Shown here in pieces: positions 53,628-62,594 of a DNA stretch of 64,000 bases. The position numbers and the translations under genes are program-made. The number at the start of each line of letters is the position of its first letter. Within the stretch, counting starts at the first letter, position 1. Below the pieces are notes generated by a model, which was not told where the DNA came from, ran no database searches, and worked only from the letters and a program-made list of their open reading frames with translations. The stretch covers positions 5,468,001 to 5,532,000 of the forward strand of contig NZ_CP033365.1 in NCBI RefSeq assembly GCF_013170825.1. Direction: 5' to 3'. The stretch is from Mesorhizobium sp. NZP2298 (GTDB taxonomy: Bacteria > Pseudomonadota > Alphaproteobacteria > Rhizobiales > Rhizobiaceae).

Positions 53628-53821
53628 ATGTCCGATTCGCCGATCCTGTTCGTGCGCAACGTCGCCAGGCGCTTTGGCGGCACGATCGTGCTCGAAGACA
53701 TGAACCTTATGATCGAGCGCGGCTCGATCCACGCGCTGGTCGGCGAAATCGGCGCCGGCAAGTCGACGCTGACAAGGTGCTGGCGGGCTGCGCCCCTGCA
53801 CCGATCATCCGGCTGCCCTGA
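53628..53821 (+). pseudogene. Truncated sugar ABC ATPase remnant
   Basis: The frame encodes LFVRNVARRFGGTIVLEDMN, LMIERGSIHALVGEIGAGKS and TL, a sugar-ABC ATPase N terminus through Walker A. One base is then missing between CTG (53769-53771) and AAG (53774-53776). The next frame gives KVLAGCAPAP and a stop at 53821. The rest of the gene is absent. A complete ATPase gene lies at 56059. Confidence 0.85.
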
Positions 53822-54015
53822 AAAGTCACCCCAACTGATGCAATCTGATGGCTCTGCTGATGGCGGCGCGTCGGGCGCCAACTACATCTGCAGATGGAGG
53901 CTTGCCATTCGTTGAAAAAGGGAATGCTCTTAGGCATCCGAGCGGCGCTGGCAAAAGACGCAATCCGGCCGGGCCGGAACAAGGGACGGATCATCTTCAA
54001 CCGGGAGGAAATCAA

Positions 54016-54951
54016 ATGCTGACAAGACTGAGACTTGTGCTCTACGGCCTGCTGGTCGCGCTGACGGTCATTCCCGCCGCGGCGCAGGCCAAGACCTTCT
54101 ACTGGATTTCACATGGCGGCCCGGCCGACCCGGTCTGGACCTACTTCCTGGCCGGCGCCAAGCAATGGGCCAAGGACACCGGCAATACCGTCAACACCTC
54201 GTTCCACAATGGCGATGTCGCCTCCCAGCAGGAAGCGGTTCGCGCCGCCCTCTCGGCCAAGGCCGACGGTATCGTCACCACCAGCCCCGATCCGGGCAGC
54301 CTTGTCGAGATCGTCAAGGAAGCCCGCGCCGCCAACATCCCGATCATCAACTTCAACACGCCCGATCCCAAGGCCAATTTCAATGCCTATGTCGGCGGCG
54401 ACAACGTCACCTTCGGCAAGCATTGGGCGCAGTATCTGGTCGACAAGGGCCTGGTGAAGAAGGGCGACTTCGTCTGGATGCCGGTCGAGATCCCCGGTGC
54501 CACATACGGCGTCCAGGAAGAAGAAGGCATCAAGAGCGTGTTCGGACCGCTCGGCATCACCTATGAAGTGACCGAGGCGACGCTCGACCAGGCCGAGGTG
54601 ATCAACCGCATGGTCGACTACCTCACCGCCCACAAAGGCAAGGTCAACGCCATCATCGGCCTCGGCGACCTCGTCACCGGCTCGATCAAGCGGGTGTTCG
54701 ACCAGGTCGGCGTCAAGCCGGGCGAAATCCCGGTCGTCGGCTGGGGCAATTCGCTCGATACTACGCAGGAAGTGCTGAACGGCTATGTCAATGCCGGCCA
54801 ATGGCAGGACCCGCAGGCGACCAGCTATGTCGCGCTGTCGCTCGCCAACATGGCCGCGTCAGGCATTCCTCCGGGCTTCAACGTCATCACCGGCGCGCTC
54901 TACGAAAAGGACACGGCCGGCATCTACGACAAGATCCTGTCCGGCAAATAA
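54016..54951 (+). CDS. Sugar ABC transporter substrate-binding protein
   Basis: The 311-residue protein has a signal peptide (RLVLYGLLVALTVIPAAAQA) and a Peripla_BP_4-type fold (KTFYWISHGGPADPVWTYFL, GIVTTSPDPGSLVEIVKEAR, IPIINFNTP). It captures a sugar in the periplasm. ATG 54016 has GGGAGGA upstream. The order with the next genes (binding protein, permease, ATPase) resembles the rhizobial frcBCA sugar system, but the ligand is not readable. Confidence 0.92.
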   Translation: MLTRLRLVLYGLLVALTVIPAAAQAKTFYWISHGGPADPVWTYFLAGAKQWAKDTGNTVNTSFHNGDVASQQEAVRAALSAKADGIVTTSPDPGSLVEIVKEARAANIPIINFNTPDPKANFNAYVGGDNVTFGKHWAQYLVDKGLVKKGDFVWMPVEIPGATYGVQEEEGIKSVFGPLGITYEVTEATLDQAEVINRMVDYLTAHKGKVNAIIGLGDLVTGSIKRVFDQVGVKPGEIPVVGWGNSLDTTQEVLNGYVNAGQWQDPQATSYVALSLANMAASGIPPGFNVITGALYEKDTAGIYDKILSGK

Positions 54952-54958
54952 CCGCGAT

Positions 54959-54997
54959 CCTGGCGCCGCACCGTCCTGGCACGCGGCGCCAGGTTTC
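54959..54997 (+). promoter_or_regulatory. 11-bp intercistronic hairpin after the binding-protein gene
   Basis: CCTGGCGCCGC (54959-54969) and GCGGCGCCAGG (54983-54993) form a perfect stem, followed by TTTCCCTT. It lies 8 nt after the binding-protein stop. Such hairpins often stabilise the binding-protein mRNA and limit read-through to the permease, giving a high binding-protein ratio. Confidence 0.65.
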
Positions 54998-55068
54998 CCT
55001 TGCGCCGCGACTGGCCCGCCTGATGCGGTGGGGATCGCGGCCCGTTCCAACCATGTCGCGGGTTCCCT

Positions 55069-56055
55069 GTGGAAAATCATTCGCTCATCCAACGCCTGAT
55101 CGCGCGGCCTGAATTTGGTCCCTTCGTGCTGCTCGTCGTCGAGATCGGCGTTTTCTGGGGCTTCAACCACGACTTCCTGTCGCCGCAGAACATCTCCAAC
55201 ACGCTGGCCTTCACCGTCGAGCTCGGCCTGATCGCGCTGGCGATGACGCTGTTGATGACATCAGGCGAATTCGACCTTTCCGTCGGCTCGCTGTTCGGCT
55301 TTTCGCCGGTGCTGATGTGGACGCTGTTCAACAGTGGCGTCACCTCTCTGGAAATGGGCTTCGTCGTCGCGCTGCTGGTCGCCGCCTTGATCGGCCTGGT
55401 CAACGGCTGGTTCGTCACGCAGCTCAAGATCCCGTCCTTCCTGGTGACGCTCGGCATGCTGCTCGTGGTGCGCGGCAGCGCCCTTTTCATCACCGACGGT
55501 TTTCCGCAGCGCACCTGGAGCGCCGAAGGCAGCTGGCTGGCGGAAGCGCTGGTCGGCGACTTCTTCATCGGGCCGTTCCGCATCTACATGTCGCTGTTCT
55601 GGTTCATCGCCGCGGCGATCGCGCTCGGCTATGTGCTGACGCAGAGCCGGACCGGCAATTGGATCCAGGCCGCAGGCGGCAATCCCAACGCGGCGCGGGC
55701 CCGCGGCGTCAACGTCAACCGCGTCAAGATCGGCCTGTTCGTGCTCTCCTCGGTTATGGCTTCGCTGGCCGGCGTCATCTCCTCGCTGCGCACGTCCGCA
55801 GCCAATCCCAACAGCGGCACCGGCTACGAGCTCGAAGTCATCGCCATGGTGGTGATCGGCGGCACGGCGCTGACCGGCGGGCGCGGCACCATCATCGGCA
55901 CGGTGCTCGGCATCCTGATCCTGCGCGTGATGCGCAACGGCATCGTGCTGATCGGCGTGCCGGGACTCGCCTACAACATCTTCATCGGCGCGATCATCCT
56001 TGGCATGATGGCGCTCCACTCATGGCTGGAACGCCGGCATCAGGCAGGGACTTGA
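55069..56055 (+). CDS. Sugar ABC transporter permease
   Basis: The 328-residue permease of the BPD_transp_2 type (RbsC-like) has 8-10 membrane segments. These include TLAFTVELGLIALAMTLLMT, SGEFDLSVGSLFGFSPVLMW and AMVVIGGTALTGGRGTIIGT, with the typical permease signature LVTLGMLLVVRG. The start is GTG 55069. The ATPase follows 3 bp after the stop. Confidence 0.92.
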   Translation: MENHSLIQRLIARPEFGPFVLLVVEIGVFWGFNHDFLSPQNISNTLAFTVELGLIALAMTLLMTSGEFDLSVGSLFGFSPVLMWTLFNSGVTSLEMGFVVALLVAALIGLVNGWFVTQLKIPSFLVTLGMLLVVRGSALFITDGFPQRTWSAEGSWLAEALVGDFFIGPFRIYMSLFWFIAAAIALGYVLTQSRTGNWIQAAGGNPNAARARGVNVNRVKIGLFVLSSVMASLAGVISSLRTSAANPNSGTGYELEVIAMVVIGGTALTGGRGTIIGTVLGILILRVMRNGIVLIGVPGLAYNIFIGAIILGMMALHSWLERRHQAGT

Positions 56056-56058
56056 ACC

Positions 56059-56850
<792 letters not shown>

Positions 56851-56875
56851 GGACGGGCGGAAGCCGTCTTGTCGA

Positions 56876-56940
56876 GGCAGCCGAACGCACGTCGCGGTGA
56901 TGGGTGTCGATCACCCGTCACTCATATCGCGTCGGCTGCC
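56876..56940. promoter_or_regulatory. Nested inverted repeats upstream of the LacI gene
   Basis: Outer arms GGCAGCCGA (56876-56884) and TCGGCTGCC (56932-56940) enclose inner arms GTGATGGGTG (56897-56906) and CACCCGTCAC (56912-56921) with one mismatch. The structure spans 65 bp between the ATPase stop and lacI. It may terminate the transporter operon or hold the LacI operator. Confidence 0.55.
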
Positions 56941-56987
56941 AAATCGCTTGTCTGGCGCGCCACCGCATCGGCGCATAGGGTTACGGC

Positions 56988-58010
56988 ATGAAGGCCACGG
57001 TCTCCGATATCGCCAGGAACTGCGGGCTCTCGACCGCGACGGTCGACAGGGTGCTCAACAACAGGCCAGGTGCCAGTGCAGCCAACCGGCAGCGTGTCAT
57101 GGAGGCGGCCAAGCAACTCGGCTATCTGCCGGTAGCCGACCAGGTGACACTTCCCTCGAAGCCTGCAAACCTCGAATTCTTCCTGCCGATCGGCAGCAAT
57201 GCCTTCATGCAGGATCTGGCAAGACACATCGAGGACTATGCATCGCGCCTGCCGCTGGTCGCCTCCTGCCGGATCCACAACCTCGCCGGCATCGCGCCGA
57301 ATGCGCTGCAGAGCGCCGTCGAAAACCTGTCGCTGAGGGCCAATGGCGTCGGCGTCATCGCCATCGACCATCCGCGAACCCGCAACATCCTGCGCGACAT
57401 TGTCGACACCGGCATCCGCCTGGTGACGCTGGTGTCCGATATTCCGGCCGCTCCCCGCTCGGCCTATGTCGGCATCGACAACCGCGTGGCGGGACGGACG
57501 GCCGCGCTCTTGATGGGACGCTTCCTCGGCGGCCGCGAGGGCCATCTTGCGATGGTCGTCGGCTCGCGCTCCTATCGCGGCCACGAGGAACGTGAAATGG
57601 GCTTTCGCTCCGTGCTTGGCGAGGAATTTCCCAACCTCACCGTAACCAGTGCCGTCGAGATCAACGATGAGCCGGATGCCAGCTATGCCGAAACCATGAA
57701 GGCGCTGCACAACGAACCGGAACTGCTCGGCATTTATTGTGTCGGGGCCGGACGCTCCGGCGTTGCAAAGGCCATCCGGGAAGCCAGGCCCAACCGCAAG
57801 CCGGTCTTCATCTGTCACGACCTGACGAGGGAAACGCGCGGCTACCTCGTCGACGACCTCGCCGATGTCGTCATCGACCAGAACGCCAGGCTGATCGCCG
57901 AACAGTCGGTCATTCGCCTGCTGGGCTCCATCGCCTCATCGGCGCCCTACCTGACGCGAAAATTCATCGAGCCACGACTGATCTTCAGGGAAAACGTTCC
58001 GGTGCAATGA
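56988..58010 (+). CDS. LacI family transcriptional regulator
   Basis: The 340 residues begin with a LacI-type helix-turn-helix (TVSDIARNCGLSTATVDRVL, NNRPGASAANRQRVMEAAKQ). A sugar-binding domain of the periplasmic-binding fold follows from about residue 60. It is downstream of and co-oriented with the sugar transporter and probably controls it, responding to the same sugar. The start is ATG 56988. A candidate alpha-r14-like small RNA lies downstream. Confidence 0.93.
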   Translation: MKATVSDIARNCGLSTATVDRVLNNRPGASAANRQRVMEAAKQLGYLPVADQVTLPSKPANLEFFLPIGSNAFMQDLARHIEDYASRLPLVASCRIHNLAGIAPNALQSAVENLSLRANGVGVIAIDHPRTRNILRDIVDTGIRLVTLVSDIPAAPRSAYVGIDNRVAGRTAALLMGRFLGGREGHLAMVVGSRSYRGHEEREMGFRSVLGEEFPNLTVTSAVEINDEPDASYAETMKALHNEPELLGIYCVGAGRSGVAKAIREARPNRKPVFICHDLTRETRGYLVDDLADVVIDQNARLIAEQSVIRLLGSIASSAPYLTRKFIEPRLIFRENVPVQ

Positions 58011-58104
58011 GCCCGTGTTTCCCAGCTTTTGCGGACGACACGGCAAATCTGCACAGCAGCTATGCACAATTCATTGTTGCCGAATCATTGGGCAACTCGT
58101 AGGT

Positions 58105-58225
58105 TCTGGTTGTCGGCCATCTACTCCTCCCAGATGCGATGCCGACGCTGAATGGGGTGCACCTCCTCCCGCACCGCATTCGAAATCGAGCCCGCTGCCA
58201 CCTCCTCCCGGCAGCGGGCTTTTTT
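58105..58225 (+). ncRNA. Candidate alpha-r14/cuckoo-type small RNA with three CUCCUCCC-loop hairpins
   Basis: Three hairpins follow one another. Hairpin 1: GTCGGC (58112-58117) plus CATCT (58118-58122) pair with AGATG (58132-58136) and GCCGAC (58141-58146), with a 9-nt loop ACTCCTCCC. Hairpin 2: GGTGC (58156-58160) and GCACC (58171-58175) around ACCTCCTCCC. Hairpin 3: AGCCCGCTGCC (58189-58199) and GGCAGCGGGCT (58210-58220) around ACCTCCTCCC, followed by TTTTT. Repeated CCUCC-loop hairpins ending in a terminator are the hallmark of the rhizobial alpha-r14 and Rhodobacter cuckoo RNAs, whose anti-Shine-Dalgarno loops target mRNAs. The 5' end is approximate, because no clear promoter is seen. Confidence 0.85.
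58189..58225 (+). terminator. Intrinsic terminator of the candidate sRNA
   Basis: A perfect 11-bp GC-rich stem (58189-58199 / 58210-58220) is followed by TTTTT at 58221-58225. It is also the third hairpin of the sRNA. It may end transcripts from the LacI gene too. Confidence 0.88.
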
Positions 58226-58323
58226 CGTCCAGCCATCAGGAATAGCGGCACAGCCGACGCCAAAGGGCGCCAGACATCGCCTCAGTCATATGACCGGCAA
58301 ACCACCGACAGAGGCAGCGAAAC

Positions 58324-58914
58324 TCAACCGGCGGCAGTGCCCCGGAAGGAAACGATCAGCCCTTCGGCCATGCGCACGAACTGCGTGCTCGGACCTTCGG
58401 TACCCACCGTCTGCACGCTGACGCGCGCGCCCTCGAACAGCAGCGATAGCGTATCGGCGAGAAGTTCTGCCTGGCCGATGCCGGCACCCCGGCACAACGC
58501 CACAAGGCGATCACGTTGGGCTTCCTTGAGTTCCTTGATGACGCGCCTGGCCGGATGATCCGGTTCGGTCAATTCTGCGGCGGCATTGGCCATGTCGCAG
58601 CCGCGACCATCAGCATTGAGCATGGCTGCAGCCTTGCGAACCCAGGCATGCAGTTGCGCAAGCTTGTCGCCAGGAAACTCAGCCTCGAAAGCGTCCCACA
58701 TGGCGCCGGCCTTGGCCGCGTTGGCGCGCAGGCACTCGACGATCAGCTCGTCCTTGGATTCGAAGTGACGATAGAGCGTCATCTTGTTCGTGCCGGCAGC
58801 TTCAGTAATAGCGTCGACGCCGACGCCCTTGATGCCGTGCTTGTGGAACATGTCGCGTGCCGTCTCCAGGATTCGATCCCGGGGACGAGAGCGCTCCACG
58901 ACGCCGTCTGTCAT
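58324..58914 (-). CDS. TetR/AcrR family regulator of the efflux operon
   Basis: The 196 residues have a TetR helix-turn-helix (about 14-60; RDRILETARDMFHKHGIKGV, DAITEAAGTNKMTLYRHFES) and a ligand-binding all-helical C domain. It is divergent from an RND efflux operon. Two GTTAC-N6-GTAAC operators lie between them over the efflux promoter, so repression of the pump and of itself is likely. ATG 58914 has AAAGGAG upstream; the ATG three bases earlier also fits. Confidence 0.92.
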   Translation of the reverse strand: MTDGVVERSRPRDRILETARDMFHKHGIKGVGVDAITEAAGTNKMTLYRHFESKDELIVECLRANAAKAGAMWDAFEAEFPGDKLAQLHAWVRKAAAMLNADGRGCDMANAAAELTEPDHPARRVIKELKEAQRDRLVALCRGAGIGQAELLADTLSLLFEGARVSVQTVGTEGPSTQFVRMAEGLIVSFRGTAAG

Positions 58915-58954
58915 CATGATCTCCTTTCGTTTCCAAAAAACCCTCGGCCACCTC

Positions 58955-58983
58955 TTGACTAGGGTGTTACCGGTCTGTAACTT
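58955..58983 (+). promoter_or_regulatory. Promoter of the RND efflux locus
   Basis: TTGACT (58955-58960) and TAACTT (58978-58983) are separated by exactly 17 bp on the plus strand. Operator 1 lies within the spacer and -10 box, so a bound TetR would block the polymerase. Confidence 0.58.
58966..58981. promoter_or_regulatory. TetR operator 1, GTTAC-N6-GTAAC
   Basis: The 16-bp dyad is GTTACCGGTCTGTAAC. Its arms match the second site exactly, with centres 25 bp apart. The wider region also reads as an 18-bp inverted repeat (GTGTTACC and GGTAACAC). Confidence 0.78.
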
Positions 58984-58990
58984 CCAGAAT

Positions 58991-59006
58991 GTTACTTACT
59001 GGTAAC
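58991..59006. promoter_or_regulatory. TetR operator 2, GTTAC-N6-GTAAC
   Basis: The 16-bp dyad is GTTACTTACTGGTAAC. It lies downstream of the -10 box, near the expected start of the efflux transcript, and upstream of the tetR start on the other strand. Confidence 0.78.
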
Positions 59007-59157
59007 ACCTATGTCGTCCGTCGTCAATAACAAGGCCGTGAACTGGTCCTGCCAGATGAGAGGGACGAGAAACTGCCAATCATGCGGCCTCGGCCGGTGA
59101 AGAAATGAAAACGGTTCGCGAGCATGGGCTGCGAATCGACAGACAAGGAGCCGGCCA

Positions 59158-59409
59158 ATGCCACAGCGCCGCGATCTTACCATAGATGAGGCCGTCCGGG
59201 ATCCGATGATCCGGCTGGTCATGAAGGCAGATGGGGTCGACCCCCGCGCCTTCGAGAGAATGCTTCGCTCGCTTGCCGATGGGCAGCGGCGCGAGGTGCC
59301 GTTGCTGCGTTCACGGGAAGCTTCCCGTGACGGGCACGGCCAGTTGTCCAGGGTTGCCAGTGCCTTCGGGCGGGCAAGAGCAGCCGGCGAGGCATGTGTG
59401 TCGTGGTAA
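59158..59409 (+). CDS. Small conserved hypothetical protein upstream of the RND pump
   Basis: The 83-residue protein begins MPQRRDLTIDEAVRDPMIRL and continues VMKADGVDPRAFERMLRSLA, a pattern I know from short rhizobial hypothetical proteins. The Arg/Ala-rich end is less ordered. ATG 59158 has a perfect AAGGAG at good spacing. It is the first gene downstream of the TetR-controlled promoter, and its end overlaps the pump start by 7 bp. It is cytosolic, with no membrane segment. The function is unknown. Confidence 0.68.
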   Translation: MPQRRDLTIDEAVRDPMIRLVMKADGVDPRAFERMLRSLADGQRREVPLLRSREASRDGHGQLSRVASAFGRARAAGEACVSW

Positions 59410-62400
59410 ACTTTTTCATTCACCGTCCGATCTTCGCCTCGTCGATCGCCATCATCATGGTGCTCGCCGGGACGATTTGTTATTTCCTGCTGCCGGTCTC
59501 GCAGTTTCCCGACATCACACCGCCCCAGGTCGTGGTCAGCGCCCACTATCCGGGCGCCAGCGCGCAGGTGGTCGCCGATACGGTGACGACGCCGTTGGAG
59601 CAGCAGATCAACGGTGTCGAAGGCATGACCTACATGTCGTCGACGAGCTCCAATGACGGCTCCTCGACCATCACAATCACCTTCGATGTCGGCTATTCCC
59701 TGAGCACGGCCGCCGTCGACGTCCAGAACCGCGTCTCGCAGGCGGCCTCGTCGCTGCCCGCGATCGTCAACCAGGGCGGCGTGACGATCAAGAAGCAGAA
59801 CCCGAATTTCGTTCTCATCGTCAACCTGACCTCGCCCGACAAATCGGTTGACCCGGTGGCGTTGAGCAACCTCGCCTACCTGCAGGTCGTCGATCCGCTG
59901 AAGCGTTTGCCCGGCGTCGGCGACGTGCAGATCTTCGGCGAGCGGCGCTATTCGATGCGTGTCTGGCTCGATCCCGACAAGCTCGCCAATCTCGGCATCA
60001 CCGCAGTCGACGTCCAGAACGCCATCTCGGAGCAGAACGTCCAGGTCGCGGCCGGCAAGATCGGCCAGTCGCCGGCGCCGGCCGGCACCGCCTTCGAAAT
60101 GCAAGTCAACGCCGTCGGCCGCCTGAGCGACCCTAAGGAGTTCGGCGACATCGTCGTGCGCGCCAACACCGATAGCGGCTCGCTGGTGCGGCTGCGCGAC
60201 GTGGCCCGTATCGAACTCGGTGCCCTGCAATATTCGTCCTCGGCCTTCTTCGGCAAGGACCCGACGGTCGTGCTCGCCGTCTACCAGATGCCCGGTTCCA
60301 ACGCGCTCGATCTGCAGCAGCACGTCAAGGACAAGATGCAGGAGCTGTCGGCACGTTTCCCCAAGGGCGTCTCATACGCCATGCATTACGACACGACGCG
60401 CTTCGTGTCGGCCTCGATGCATGACGTGCTGATCACGCTCGGCGAAGCCTTGGTGCTGGTCGTCGCCGTGGTGTTCGTCTTCCTCCAGAGCTGGCGCACG
60501 ACGATCATCCCGACCATTGCCATTCCGGTGTCGTTGGTGGCGACGATGGTCGTCATGGAGATGATGGGCTTCTCGCTCAACATGCTGTCCCTGCTCGGCA
60601 TGGTGCTGGCCATCGGCCTCGTCGTCGACGACGCCATCGTGGTGGTCGAAAACGTCGAACGACAATTGGAGGCGGGCCTCAAACCGCTGGCGGCGACCAA
60701 GGCCGCGATGGCCGAGGTCACCGGGCCGATCATCGCCACCACGGCGGTGCTGATGGCCGTCTTCGTGCCCGTCGCCTTCATTCCCGGCGTCTCCGGCAAG
60801 CTCTACAATCAGTTTGCGTTGACGGTGGCGATTTCGGTCGGCATCTCGGCCTTCAACTCACTGACGCTCAGTCCGGCCCTCAGTGCCGCGTTCCTGCGCC
60901 ATCGCGGCGAGACGCAGTTCGCCCCGTTCCGCTGGTTCAATACAGGCTTCGACAAGGCGTCACATGCCTATGCCCACGGCGTGCGCATCCTCATCCGGCT
61001 GCGCTGGATCATGCTCGGCCTGTTCGCGGCCGGACTGGTGGCAACCTACTTCGTCTGGCAGAAGCTGCCGTCGACCTTCCTTCCCGTCGAGGACCAGGGC
61101 TACTTCTTCGTCGTCATCCAGCTGCCCGATGGTGCCTCGCTGGAGCGCACCGACGCGGTGGCCCAGAAAGCGCGCGACATATTGCAGGCGACACCCGGCG
61201 TCGACATCGTCGGCTCGATCAGCGGCCTGAACTTCCTGACCAGTGCGGCGCAATCGAACTCGGCGGTCGAATTCGCCATCCTGAAGCCATGGGAAGAGCG
61301 TGGCCCCGACCAGAGCGCGTCCAAGCTCGTCGCCGATGTACGCGGCAAGCTGATGCAGATTCCGGAGGCGTTTGCGCTCTCCTTCGATCCGCCCTCTATC
61401 CCCGGTATCGGCACCACGGGCGGCTTCGAATTCGTCGTCGAGGACCTCACCGGCCGCGGCAGCACGGCCCTCAACGACGCGACGCAGGCCGTGATCGCCG
61501 AGGCGCGCAAGCAGCCGGAAATCAACCCGCAGCAGCTGTTCTCGCCATTCTCGACCTCGACGCCGCAGTTCAACTACGACCTCGATCGGGCCAAGGCGAA
61601 GCTGCTCGGCCTCAACCTGCCCGATGTCTTCAACACGCTGCAGATCTATCTCGGTTCGCTCTACGTGAACGATTTCAACCTGTTCGGCCGCACTTTCCGG
61701 GTGACCATCCAGGCCGACAAGGATGCACGTGCGGGTGCCTCCGACATTTCACGGCTCTATGTGCGCAATGCCTCAGGCGGCATGGTGCCGCTCTCGACGT
61801 TGGGCAAGCTGGTGCCGTTCGTCGGCCCGGAAACCGTGCCCCACTACAACAACAACGCCTCGGCCACGATCAATGGCGGCGCTGCCCCCGGCTTCTCTTC
61901 AGGCCAGGCGGTCGCCGCAATGGAACGGGCCGCTGCCACCGCGCTGCCCAGGGATTTCGGTTTCGAATGGACCGGCATCACCTTCCAGGAGCTCAAGGCA
62001 GGATCGATCGCGTCGGTCGTCTTCGGCCTCGCCATCGTCTTCGTCTTCCTGATCCTGGCTATGCAGTATGAGAGCTGGGCGATGCCGTTCATGGTGCTGC
62101 TGGCGGTGCCACTGGCCCTGTTCGGCGCCTTCGTAGCCCTGTTGCTGCGCGGTATGCAGATCGACGTCTACTCGCAGATCGGCTTCGTCATGCTGATCGG
62201 CCTGGCGGCGAAGAACGCGATCCTGATCGTCGAGTTCGCAAGAAGGCGACGCGAGGAGGGCCTCAGCATCGTCGAGGCGGCGATGGAAGCCGCGCGGCTG
62301 AGACTCCGGCCGATCCTGATGACGGCTTTCGCCTTCATCCTCGGCGTGCTGCCGCTGATGTTCGCCACTGGCGCCGGCGCCGCGAGCCGTCAGTCGATCG

Positions 62401-62579
62401 GCACCACCGTGTTTGGCGGCATGGTCGCCGCGACCATCCTGTCGCTGGTGTTCGTGCCGGTCTTCTACGCGGTCATCGAACAATTGCGGGAACGCCGTGA
62501 AGGCGGCGAACCCGTCTCCCAACATCCTGAACCAACCGCCGAACCCGCCTTGCCTCCCCTGGCGGAAGCGGCCGAATAA
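59403..62579 (+). CDS. RND efflux pump, inner-membrane transporter (AcrB/MexB-like, HAE1)
   Basis: The 1058-residue proton-driven pump has the N-terminal helix VNFFIHRPIFASSIAIIMVL and two large periplasmic loops. Clusters of membrane segments lie at about 340-540 and 865-1030, with VLAIGLVVDDAIVVVENVER carrying the proton-relay Asp pair. It exports hydrophobic and amphiphilic compounds. GTG 59403 matches the usual AcrB-type start and has GAGG 10 nt upstream; ATG 59394 is 3 codons earlier. The adaptor gene follows, and no outer-membrane factor is in the window. Confidence 0.95.
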   Translation: MVNFFIHRPIFASSIAIIMVLAGTICYFLLPVSQFPDITPPQVVVSAHYPGASAQVVADTVTTPLEQQINGVEGMTYMSSTSSNDGSSTITITFDVGYSLSTAAVDVQNRVSQAASSLPAIVNQGGVTIKKQNPNFVLIVNLTSPDKSVDPVALSNLAYLQVVDPLKRLPGVGDVQIFGERRYSMRVWLDPDKLANLGITAVDVQNAISEQNVQVAAGKIGQSPAPAGTAFEMQVNAVGRLSDPKEFGDIVVRANTDSGSLVRLRDVARIELGALQYSSSAFFGKDPTVVLAVYQMPGSNALDLQQHVKDKMQELSARFPKGVSYAMHYDTTRFVSASMHDVLITLGEALVLVVAVVFVFLQSWRTTIIPTIAIPVSLVATMVVMEMMGFSLNMLSLLGMVLAIGLVVDDAIVVVENVERQLEAGLKPLAATKAAMAEVTGPIIATTAVLMAVFVPVAFIPGVSGKLYNQFALTVAISVGISAFNSLTLSPALSAAFLRHRGETQFAPFRWFNTGFDKASHAYAHGVRILIRLRWIMLGLFAAGLVATYFVWQKLPSTFLPVEDQGYFFVVIQLPDGASLERTDAVAQKARDILQATPGVDIVGSISGLNFLTSAAQSNSAVEFAILKPWEERGPDQSASKLVADVRGKLMQIPEAFALSFDPPSIPGIGTTGGFEFVVEDLTGRGSTALNDATQAVIAEARKQPEINPQQLFSPFSTSTPQFNYDLDRAKAKLLGLNLPDVFNTLQIYLGSLYVNDFNLFGRTFRVTIQADKDARAGASDISRLYVRNASGGMVPLSTLGKLVPFVGPETVPHYNNNASATINGGAAPGFSSGQAVAAMERAAATALPRDFGFEWTGITFQELKAGSIASVVFGLAIVFVFLILAMQYESWAMPFMVLLAVPLALFGAFVALLLRGMQIDVYSQIGFVMLIGLAAKNAILIVEFARRRREEGLSIVEAAMEAARLRLRPILMTAFAFILGVLPLMFATGAGAASRQSIGTTVFGGMVAATILSLVFVPVFYAVIEQLRERREGGEPVSQHPEPTAEPALPPLAEAAE

Positions 62580-62594
62580 GATTGGAGACTAATC

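Noticed and set aside
59011..59100. 29-codon leader-peptide-like frame just after TetR operator 2
   Set aside because: It has no ribosome-binding site, no repeated regulatory codons and no attenuator hairpin after it.
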